From Lentisphaeria bacterium (GTDB lineage Bacteria; Verrucomicrobiota; Lentisphaeria; Oligosphaerales; Oligosphaeraceae), in contig JAEDMH010000005.1 in assembly GCA_016303095.1 (NCBI GenBank), positions 1-40,924 of the forward strand: a stretch of 40,924 bases of DNA, read 5' to 3'. Below, piece by piece: positions 1 through 7,500 of the stretch. Every line of letters begins with the position of its first letter. The stretch's first letter is position 1. The notes beneath the pieces are model-generated. The model ran no database searches. It was given only the letters and a program-made list of their open reading frames with translations, and had not been told where the DNA came from. The position numbers were made by a program, and so were the translations under genes.

Positions 1-8
1 GCATCTAA

Positions 9-27
9 CCCCCCCCCCCCCCCCCCC
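9..27. repeat. poly-C homopolymer of 19 bases
   Basis: An uninterrupted run of 19 C lies about 60 bases upstream of the PilT-like start codon. Runs of this length are prone to slippage, so the count may vary between cells or between assemblies. It sits at the very edge of the window, so its left context is unknown. Confidence 0.9.
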
Positions 28-86
28 GGCCGGCACTCCCCTCCGAAGACCGGCCTCCCTCCCCTCCTTGCATAAGGAAACATAGC

Positions 87-1193
87 ATGGCTGCCGAACT
101 GAAACAGTCCTGCCTCCACGATCTGCTGAAATATGCGGTGGAAGAGCGGGCCAGCGACTTGCACATCCGGGAAAACAAGAATGTGCAATTGCGTATTGAC
201 TCCAATCTGGTGCAGATTGACTACGAGACCACCACGGAGATCTTTGATCAGATTTGCCAGGACATCGTCCCGGCAGGAAAATACGAGGAATTTTTGGCGC
301 GGGGGGATTTGGACTTTGCGTGGCAGGAGCCGGATGCGGGGCGTTTTCGTGTGAACCTCCATTTGCAGCGGGGCAGCCGGGGCATCACCATGCGGTGGGT
401 GAAGAGCAAGCCCCCCACCGTGAAGGAGGCCGGCCTTCCCGAGGTGATGAAGACCATCGCCTCCAACAGCAACGGCATCATCTTCATCACGGGCACCACC
501 GGAAGCGGCAAGTCCACCACCATGGCGGCCATGCTGGATTTCATCAACACCAACTTCCGGAAGCACATCATCACCATCGAAGACCCCATTGAATACACCT
601 TCGAGGACAAACTCTCCTTCTTCGAACAACGGGAGGTGGGGCTGGACGCGGAATCCTTCGACTCCGCCTTGGTGCACGCCCTGCGACAGGATCCTGACAT
701 CATCGTGGTGGGGGAAATGCGGAACCGCACCACCTTCGAGACCGCCCTGGCCGCCGCCGAAACGGGTCACATGGTCATCACCACCCTCCACACCAAGGAT
801 GCCCCCCAGTCCATCAACCGCATCTTGGACATGTTCTCCATCGAGGAACGGGATTCCATCCGCAAATCCCTCTCCGACGTGGTGAGGGCCATCGTCTGCC
901 AGCGTCTGGCCAAGAAGGCCTCCGGCAAGGGAGTGGTGCCCATCACCGAAATCATGATCAATGCCCCCATTGTGAAGAAGCTGATCTTCGACGGGCGCAT
1001 CGACCGTCTGCCCCAGGCCATCGAGGCCAATGAGGAAATGGGCATGATGACCTTCAACCAGTGCCTGCTGAAACACTACAACGCCGGCGACATCTCCGAG
1101 GAAAAGGCCCTGGAGCTCTCCGACAATCCCCAGGCGCTGCGCATGAATTTCAAGGGAATCTTCCTCTCCGATTCCGGCGGAATCATCCAATAG
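87..1193 (+). CDS. pilT: Type IV pilus retraction/twitching ATPase, PilT/PilU family
   Basis: A 368-residue hexameric secretion-type ATPase that would power pilus depolymerisation at the inner membrane. The N-terminal PAS-like part (about 1-105) has the family phrase ASDLHI. The Walker A loop GTTGSGKST is at 136-144 with Lys142. It is followed by the Asp box (TIEDPIEY), a Walker B of the PilT type (DIIVVGEMRN) and the His box (TGHMVITTLHT). The ATG is preceded by an AAGGA ribosome site at about 71-75. Length fits PilT (about 345) or PilU (about 380), and I cannot separate the two. No other pilus assembly genes are adjacent; a prepilin-like gene lies far away at 33468. A C19 tract lies just upstream. 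Confidence 0.93.
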   Translation: MAAELKQSCLHDLLKYAVEERASDLHIRENKNVQLRIDSNLVQIDYETTTEIFDQICQDIVPAGKYEEFLARGDLDFAWQEPDAGRFRVNLHLQRGSRGITMRWVKSKPPTVKEAGLPEVMKTIASNSNGIIFITGTTGSGKSTTMAAMLDFINTNFRKHIITIEDPIEYTFEDKLSFFEQREVGLDAESFDSALVHALRQDPDIIVVGEMRNRTTFETALAAAETGHMVITTLHTKDAPQSINRILDMFSIEERDSIRKSLSDVVRAIVCQRLAKKASGKGVVPITEIMINAPIVKKLIFDGRIDRLPQAIEANEEMGMMTFNQCLLKHYNAGDISEEKALELSDNPQALRMNFKGIFLSDSGGIIQ

Positions 1194-1223
1194 AAGTGGG
1201 GGAGAGAACCTCCCCCCGCCCCC

Positions 1224-1415
1224 ATGCCCTCTTCCTCTCCCCAGCTCTCCCGCCGCCGTCGGCTCCTCCTTCAGGCTGTCCTGGACAGCCATGGGGGGGC
1301 AGGGCGTCGCTACCGTCGTTCCCCCACGGGAGCCATTCCCGCGCTGTTGGGATGGCTGCTGGCCGTGGGGGTCTTCCTTTCTCTCCTGGGGCTATGCCAG
1401 GAGTATTTTCTCTAG
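1224..1415 (+). CDS. Possible small single-span membrane protein
   Basis: A 63-residue frame that fills most of the gap between the pilT-like gene and dxr. It has an Arg-rich N-terminal half (SRRRRLLLQ, then GRRYRRS) and one hydrophobic stretch near the C-terminus (ALLGWLLAVGVFLSLLGL), consistent with a positive-inside membrane anchor. It starts 30 bases after the pilT stop and ends 24 bases before dxr, which fits an operon member. There is no clear Shine-Dalgarno site (only a pyrimidine run) and I recognise no family. It may be chance coding in GC-rich DNA. Confidence 0.35.
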   Translation: MPSSSPQLSRRRRLLLQAVLDSHGGAGRRYRRSPTGAIPALLGWLLAVGVFLSLLGLCQEYFL

Positions 1416-1439
1416 ACGTGGCGGAAGGGTGTCAAGGAT

Positions 1440-2603
1440 ATGGGTGTCCCGGCGAGGAATAGCCCCAGACGGGGGATTGCCGTATTGGGGGCCACCGGCT
1501 CCATTGGTCGTCAGACCCTGGAGGTGTTGGCTCAGCGTCCGGAGGCCTATTCCCTGGAGTTGTTGACCTGCGGCCACCAGGGGGAAGTTCTGGCGGAGCT
1601 TCGGCAGCGCCTAGGGGCCAGAGACAGCTATTGTCCGGGGCATCCTGAGGCGTCCACCCTCCGGGAGCAGGAGGAGGTGTGCGCCCTGTTGCAGTCGCCT
1701 CGGGTGGATGTGGTGGTTTGCGCCATTCAGGGGTCTTCGGCGTTGCCTTATGTGCTGGCGGCCTTGGAGGCGGGGAAGCGGGTTTGTCTGGCCACCAAGG
1801 AGGTCCTGGTCTCCGCCGGAGCATGGGTGATGTCCGCCGCCCGCGTCCATGGGGCCACCCTGCTTCCTGTGGACAGCGAGCATTGCGCCATCTTCCAGTG
1901 CCTTCAGGGAGAGAGCCATCGGGCGGTACGCAATCTCTGGCTTACCTGCAGCGGAGGCCCCTTCCACAGCCATCCCGAGATTTCTCTCCATCAGGTGACG
2001 CCCCAACAGGCTCTGCGCCACCCCATCTGGAGCATGGGCCGGAAGATCACCCTGGATTGCGCCACCTTGATGAACAAGGCATTGGAGATGATCGAGGCCC
2101 ATTGGCTCTTCGCACTCCCCGGCTCTCAGATCCAGGTGGTGATCCATCCCCAGTCCCTAGTGCATTCCATGGTGGAGTTTGTGGACGGCGCGGTGCTGGC
2201 CCAGATGGGCTCGGCGGATATGCGCCTGCCCATCCAATATTGCCTGACCTATCCGGAACGCCAGCCCTCTCCCTGCCCCCCTCTCGATTTCCTGCGACCC
2301 GGCGGATGCCGGATGGATTTTCTCCCCCCGGACGAGAAGCGCTTCCCTGCGTTGCCCCTGGCCCGCCGGGTGATGGCGATGGGAGGAGGAGCGGGAGCCG
2401 TCTTCCATGGGGCCAACGAGGCTGCCCTCCTGCTATTTCTCCAGGGCACCCTGGCCTTTGACGCCATCCCTTGGGCCGTGGAGCACGCCTTGGATCGGGT
2501 GCCTTGCGCCCATGCTCCGGATTCTCTGGAGGCCGTGCAGTCTCTGGAGCGCGCCGCCGCCCGGGCAGTTCAGCACTATTCCGCCCCTTCTTCCCTGCCA
2601 TGA
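1440..2603 (+). CDS. dxr: 1-deoxy-D-xylulose 5-phosphate reductoisomerase
   Basis: This enzyme converts DXP to 2-C-methyl-D-erythritol 4-phosphate with NADPH, the committed step of the MEP isoprenoid pathway in the cytosol. The 387-residue protein has the NADPH loop GATGSIG at 17-23 and the metal/substrate motif VDSEH at 144-148 (Asp145, Glu147). It also has the SGGPF loop, HPIWSMGRKI and IHPQSLVHSMVEF, so it is full length. The usual ANKE motif reads ATKE here, an Asn-to-Thr change. A GGAAGGG site at about 1423 supports this start. Its stop overlaps the next start as ATGA, so translation of the two is probably coupled. Confidence 0.97.
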   Translation: MGVPARNSPRRGIAVLGATGSIGRQTLEVLAQRPEAYSLELLTCGHQGEVLAELRQRLGARDSYCPGHPEASTLREQEEVCALLQSPRVDVVVCAIQGSSALPYVLAALEAGKRVCLATKEVLVSAGAWVMSAARVHGATLLPVDSEHCAIFQCLQGESHRAVRNLWLTCSGGPFHSHPEISLHQVTPQQALRHPIWSMGRKITLDCATLMNKALEMIEAHWLFALPGSQIQVVIHPQSLVHSMVEFVDGAVLAQMGSADMRLPIQYCLTYPERQPSPCPPLDFLRPGGCRMDFLPPDEKRFPALPLARRVMAMGGGAGAVFHGANEAALLLFLQGTLAFDAIPWAVEHALDRVPCAHAPDSLEAVQSLERAAARAVQHYSAPSSLP

Positions 2604-3829
2604 ACGCCAAGGTCTCCCTGGTCGCCCTTGAACAGTATGAGGATTTCCCCGCCCTGATGACGGCTTTGGAGCGGGCGTTGTCCCCCTTTGGGGGAATGGA
2701 GAGTTTGGTGCATCCTGGGGAGCGGGTGCTGTTGAAGGCCAATCTTCTGGCGCCTGCCCGCCCGGAGGAGGCGGTGACCACCCATCCCCAGGTGCTTCGG
2801 GCGGTGATCCGCCTGGTGAAGGCGGCGGGGGCGGCCCAGATTTTGGTGGGGGATGGGCCTGGGGTAGGGGAAACGGAGGAGAATATGCGGGTGTGCGGGC
2901 TGCTGGCGGTCTGTCAGGAAGAGGGGGCCGTTCCCGCCCCTTTCCGGGAAACCGCCACCTTTCATACCCCGGAGAACACCATCGGAAAAAGCCTGGAACT
3001 GACGGCCTGGCTGAAGCAAGTGGATGTGGTGATCTCCCTGCCGAAGCTGAAGACCCATGTCCAGATGGGATACACGGGGGCTTTGAAGAATCAGTATGGC
3101 CTCATTCCCGGAGGACAGAAGGGGGAATATCATTTCCGACTCCAGAATCGGGATCGCCTGGCGGATCTGATGATCGACATCAACCGCACCGCACGGGTGA
3201 AGCTGGCGGTTCTGGATGCCATTGTGGCCATGGAAGGCCCTGGCCCCCATGGGGGAACGCCCCGGAAGGTGGGGGCTCTGGTGGTGGGCACGGATTTGGC
3301 GGCTGTGGATGTGGTGGGCTGCGAACTCATCGGGCTGCCCCCCGGGGAATATCCCTTGCTCCAGGCCGCCAGACGCTCCCGCTTCGGCGCCACGTCGCTT
3401 TCGGAGGTGGACGTGGCGGGAGATTCCCTGGAGGCCCTGAAGGTGAAGGATTTTCAACTGGTGAAGACCCCCGTCAACGTCCTTCGCATCCTCCCTCTCC
3501 CCGGATTCATGCTGAAATGGTTGCGGGGACAGGTGGCCCCAACGCCCTTCATTCAAAAGGAAAAATGCATCCGGTGCGGAAAGTGTCATCGGGGATGCCC
3601 CGCCAAACCCTCCGCCATTTCTCCCGATTCCCCGGAAAAGGGCGGGGTGAAGAAAGATCTCTGCATCCGGTGCTATTGCTGCCACGAATTCTGCCCCGTG
3701 AAGGCCATCACGCTGAAACGCCCTTGGCTGGACCGACTCCTCCATTGGACCGCCCTGGGAGAGGCCGGCGCCCGGCTCCTGGGACATCTGGTGGCCGCCT
3801 TCCAGCCCCGCTCTAAAAAAGAATCCTGA
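2600..3829 (+). CDS. DUF362 protein with C-terminal 2x[4Fe-4S] ferredoxin domain
   Basis: A 409-residue protein. Residues about 1-310 form a DUF362 domain (phrases GERVLLKANLL, VGDGPG and SLPKLKTH). Two ferredoxin-type cluster motifs follow near 325-370: CIRCGKCHRGCP and CIRCYCCHEFCP, eight Cys in all, enough for two 4Fe-4S clusters. I chose the ATG that overlaps the dxr stop; an in-frame extension back to 2471 lies inside dxr and is not needed. The role of DUF362 proteins is unsettled. Coupling to dxr makes an electron-transfer role toward the Fe-S enzymes of the MEP pathway (IspG, IspH) a reasonable inference, not a fact. The protein is cytoplasmic, with no signal peptide. Confidence 0.9.
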   Translation: MNAKVSLVALEQYEDFPALMTALERALSPFGGMESLVHPGERVLLKANLLAPARPEEAVTTHPQVLRAVIRLVKAAGAAQILVGDGPGVGETEENMRVCGLLAVCQEEGAVPAPFRETATFHTPENTIGKSLELTAWLKQVDVVISLPKLKTHVQMGYTGALKNQYGLIPGGQKGEYHFRLQNRDRLADLMIDINRTARVKLAVLDAIVAMEGPGPHGGTPRKVGALVVGTDLAAVDVVGCELIGLPPGEYPLLQAARRSRFGATSLSEVDVAGDSLEALKVKDFQLVKTPVNVLRILPLPGFMLKWLRGQVAPTPFIQKEKCIRCGKCHRGCPAKPSAISPDSPEKGGVKKDLCIRCYCCHEFCPVKAITLKRPWLDRLLHWTALGEAGARLLGHLVAAFQPRSKKES

Positions 3830-3848
3830 TCCCCCGCAAACGGGGGGG

Positions 3849-3887
3849 CTAGAGAGTCTAGAAATCTATATCTCCTAGAGAGTCTAG
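3849..3887. repeat. Direct repeat CTAGAGAGTCTAG, two copies
   Basis: Identical 13-mers at 3849-3861 and 3875-3887, spaced 26 bases. Each is itself nearly palindromic. A diverged CTAGAGGTTCT/CTAGAGATCTAG cluster recurs at about 4213-4252. Both clusters follow a CCCCGCAAA...CGGG...GGGGCTAGAG stretch, so the segment 3832-4250 is flanked by related sequence on both sides. Confidence 0.8.
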
Positions 3888-3906
3888 GACTTGCCATAAA
3901 AAACGA

Positions 3907-3937
3907 GGCGGGACGTGCGGGGGGGGCAGGTCCCGCC
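3907..3937. other. GC-rich hairpin, terminator-like on the minus strand
   Basis: GGCGGGAC (3907-3914) pairs with GTCCCGCC (3930-3937). The A-run lies on the left (3898-3903), so a T-run follows the stem only for minus-strand transcription, yet no minus-strand gene lies to the right. It could slow plus-strand readthrough after the DUF362 gene, or simply belong to the repeat-rich spacer. Confidence 0.45.
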
Positions 3938-3968
3938 CATCTGTGCTCTCCGCGCGCCGCGCAGCGGC

Positions 3969-3988
3969 GTCTCCGTGTCCTCCGTGTT
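3969..3988. repeat. Short tandem CTCCGTGTC/CTCCGTGTT repeat, copy 1
   Basis: Two 9-base units in tandem, followed by CTCTGTG a few bases on. Such tracts occur in intergenic DNA of many bacteria and, when translated on the other strand, give the well-known spurious HRGHRGE/HRDTEDTE peptides. I treat it as non-coding. Confidence 0.6.
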
Positions 3989-4009
3989 AACTCTCTGTGC
4001 CCTCCGCCG

Positions 4010-4215
4010 CAGGCGCCGTGGGTTCTCGCTGGCGCTCCACCCCCGTCGCAAAGGCCTGGCCTGCCACCCCTACGGGGTTCGGATTCAATTTTTGATCTTG
4101 CCGTGGGTTCCGGTCGGCCCCTTGGGCCTCCCTTCACCCCCGTCTAGCGATCCTCCCACCCCTGCCGGGGTTCAGGAGGATTGCCCCCCCCTTCCCCCCG
4201 CAAAACGGGAGGGGC
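4010..4215 (+). repeat. Dispersed intergenic repeat, copy A
   Basis: About 200 bases rich in small GC hairpins such as ACCCCTACGGGGT and ACCCCTGCCGGGGT, ending in C-runs and CCCCGCAAAACGGG. Positions 4124-4163 match 12910-12949 (inverted copy B) without a mismatch over 40 bases, and similarity extends on both sides. The end of the unit is repeated again at 40858-40924. No reading frame in it looks like a protein. It fills most of the 769-base gene-free stretch 3830-4598. Confidence 0.85.
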
Positions 4216-4263
4216 TAGAGGTTCTGAGGTTATAGAGGTTCTAGAGATCTAGAGAAACCTCCC

Positions 4264-4281
4264 CTCTGTGTCCTCTGTGCA
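4264..4281. repeat. Short tandem CTCTGTGTC/CTCTGTGCA repeat, copy 2
   Basis: Second copy of the 9-base tract seen at 3969-3988, on the same strand and just downstream of repeat copy A. The complementary strand would encode SLHRGHRGEV, the typical spurious peptide of this repeat type. Confidence 0.55.
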
Positions 4282-4318
4282 GGCTTTTTTTCTCAAAAAA
4301 TGGAAATCTTGCTGGAGT

Positions 4319-4346
4319 TTGGGGGTAGGGGAGGCGTATATATTCT
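4319..4346 (+). promoter_or_regulatory. Candidate promoter for the A2M/pbpC operon
   Basis: An AT-rich TATATATTCT box at 4337-4346 stands in G-rich DNA about 250 bases before the A2M start. TATATTCT is the same octamer found in two identical GGTATATTCT boxes near 32000. The best -35-like sequence, TTGGGG at 4319, is poor. The call rests mainly on the recurring box. Confidence 0.35.
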
Positions 4347-4598
4347 GTCCGTTTGCGAAGACGTGGTCGTTCCGTGGTGGGATGGCATGGGCGGACAGGG
4401 AGGAGGCGCATCATTCGAGGGGGCGTGCGGAAGGAGTGGTTCCGGCAAGGAATCATCTCCTGACGGGGCAGACCTAGGGGGTGTTCCTTCTTTCCTTCCC
4501 TTTCTCTTCTTGCTTTGACCAAGTGGGCAGGGAGGGGGCGTCGTTTGTTGGCTTCGTAGGTCGTGGGTGAAGTTGTTTTTTGGGGAGATTAGGCAGAG

Positions 4599-7500
4599 AT
4601 GGGGCGTGGCACAGGTGTCCTTTGGGGCATTGTCTTGGTGATTTTGGGCATTTCCCTGACGGGAAATTTGCTATGGTGGAAGGAGAGCAGGCGGGGAGGA
4701 GAAGCCTCCCCACAGGAGAAGGTGGTTTCTCAGGAAAGTCCGACCCCTATGCCTCCCCGGGAACAGGAGCCGGTCTTGGCCGGGGAGCTGGAGGAAGAGA
4801 CGGTGGCAAAGCCGCAGCTTCTGATCCGTCGGGCGGATTGGGATGAGGACAGCAGTGGCCTCACCCTGGAGTTGTCCCGTCCCGTCCCTTCCTTGCTGGG
4901 GGAGCACATAGAGATTCAGCCGGCTTTAGCCTCTGCGCCTCATGTGGTGGACTTTGGAGATGGGTGGGTGTATTTGTCGGGGCCCTTTCAGCCCAGCACA
5001 CTCTACACCATCCAAGTGAAGGACGAGGGAGAGGTGGCGGTCACAGTGGCGGAGTCGCCTCGCCGCCCCTCTCGGGCTCTGTTTCGCACCAATGGGAGCC
5101 AGTTTCCCCTTTCCTCTCCCTTCTGGAATCTCCCCCTGTCCACGGAAAATCTCCGGGGGGAGCTTCTGGTGAAGGTGTATGCCCCGTATCCGAACCAGCT
5201 GCTGTCGTTTCTGGACAATCCCCAGGATACTTCCTTCTCCCAGTGCGTGACCACCTGTCGCTTCCCTGTGGAGAGCCGGGAGAACGTTCCCCAGAATCTT
5301 TCCTTGGAGCTGGCCCAAGTGGGCATTCCCCGCCAGGCCGGAATCTACTACGTCACCATCCAGGATTCCCAGGGCTCGGAGTATCGGAAGCGGGGACGCC
5401 TGGTGCTGGTCTCCGATCTAGGGGTGACGGCGACCGCCTATGGGGATGAGGTGGCCGTGGGGGTGCGCTCCCTGGAGGACGGGCGGGCGCTGCCCCATGC
5501 CCAGGTGCAACTTTGGAGCGCAAAAAAACAGCTCTTGGCGGAAGGCGTCGCCGACGCCCAGGGAATCGCTCGTCTCACCCTGCCGCCGATAGCGGACAAG
5601 ACGGACGCTCCCCGGCATGTCTTGGTGCGCCAAAATGGGGATCTGGCCTTCTGCGACATCTTCCATGCTCCCGGAACGCAGGAAACTCTAGACTGCTTCC
5701 TCTTCGGGGAGCGGGGGCTTTGCCGCCCTGGGGAAAGCATTCGCTTCCATGCCTTGATGCGGAGGAAGGAGGGGCAGAGCGTGGGGGGAATGCCGGTGGA
5801 GTTCACCTTGCGGGACAATCGGGGAAAGGTGCTGGAAAGCCGGAAGGCCACGGTGGATGAGGGGGGATTCTGCCAGGCGGAATTCTCCCTTCCCCCCCAG
5901 GCCGCCCTGGGACTCTACGGGGTGAGCCTCCATGTCCCGGGAGAGGAGGAGACGGCTCTGGCCAGGGAGAACTTCCTGGTGAGTGAAGCCCTGCCGCAGC
6001 AAATCCGTCTCACGTTGGAAGGAGAGGGCGTGGAAAAGGATTCGGCCTTGGCGCTGCGGGGGCGGGGCGAGTTCTACTACGGCTCCCCCTTGGCAGGACG
6101 GGAGTGCGTCCTGAATGTCCGAGGAGGGGACGGGGTATTCCGTCCCCGGGGATTCGAGGAATTTTCCTTTGGCTTTCCCGGAGGGAGACATACCGCGTTG
6201 CGTCTCCAAGGGGCCGGCCGTCTGGATGACCAGGGAAACTATGCCTTGTCGCTTCCCCTGGGGAACACGGAGGATTTTGTGGGCAATCCGGTGGAATACC
6301 AGGTGGAGGCCACTTGCTTCCCAGGGGGAGGCATGCGCCCTGTCACCGCAGGCACGGTGGTTCGTTGCCACTATGGGAAATGGTATCTTGGGGGACGGAA
6401 GGGGGAGCATCCCACGGGACGCTGCGCCTTGCGTCTGGCGGCGGTCTCTCCGGAAGGCCAGGAACTCCCCCTGCCTTCCGCACTGACCTACATTCTCTTC
6501 CGTCAGGAATGGAACTATGTGCTGCGTACCCAGGGAGACGGGAGTCTCTCCCGGGAATGGGAGAAGCGGGAGGCGGAGATTCTGCGCGGCCCCGTGGCTC
6601 TCACGGAGGGGTGGCTTCTGCTGCCGGAGGCGGTCACTCCGGGGGAATACCGCCTGGAAATCCGGGATGCCCAGGGGCGGGGACGCCTCCAGATGGAGTT
6701 CTGGCACGGAGCGGGAGGGGGACGCCGCCTGCGGGATCCCCGGTCTCTGGTCTTCACCCTGGACAAGGAGAGATACCTTCCGGGGGAGACAGCCACCCTT
6801 TCCTTCCACTCCTCTAGCGCAGGGGAAGGCATGGTGGTGGCAGGGGGAGAGGGGATCTCCTCCACCTTGGGTTTTCCGGTGAAGCCGGGGGAGAACCAGA
6901 TCCAGGTGCCCATTCCGCAGGATACCCTCCGGGGCACCTGGCATGCCCATGTCACGGTGGCCATCCGGGAGACGCCGGAGTCGGATCCCCGTCTCTTGGC
7001 AGGATTGGCGGAATTGCCGGTCAACCAGGAAGCCCATCGTCTCAAGGTGGTGTGGGATTCTCCGGAAGAAGCCCGTCCCGGGGACGACGTCACCCTGTCC
7101 ATCCAACTTCGGGATGCCCAGGGAAATCCCGCCTCGGGAGAGGCCGTTCTCTGGGGGGTGGAGGAAGGAGCGCTGGCCCTCACCGGCTTCGCCACCCCGG
7201 ATCCCTTCGCCTTCTTCCACGGGCCCCAGCGCCGGGAACCCGGATTCTTCCATAGCTACGGCTTGCTCTATCCCATTCTCAACGCCGGCACGGAACACAT
7301 CGGCGGCGGCGCCGCCCTGGCGGCAAAGTTTGCTCCTCCTTGGACGGAGGCGACCCAGAAGGTGGCCTTGCTCTATCTGGGCACCGTCCAGGTGCCGGAG
7401 TCTGGCGTGGCCAGCCTCCAGGCCGCCTTGCCGGAGCACGTGGGGAGTCTGCGCCTCATGGCCGTGGCCGCGGGAAAGGCGGGCGTGGGCAGGGGCGAGG

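Noticed and set aside
4241..4522. 93-residue minus-strand frame ending in HRGHRGEV
   Set aside because: The peptide comes from the 9-base repeat tract, a known source of false proteins.
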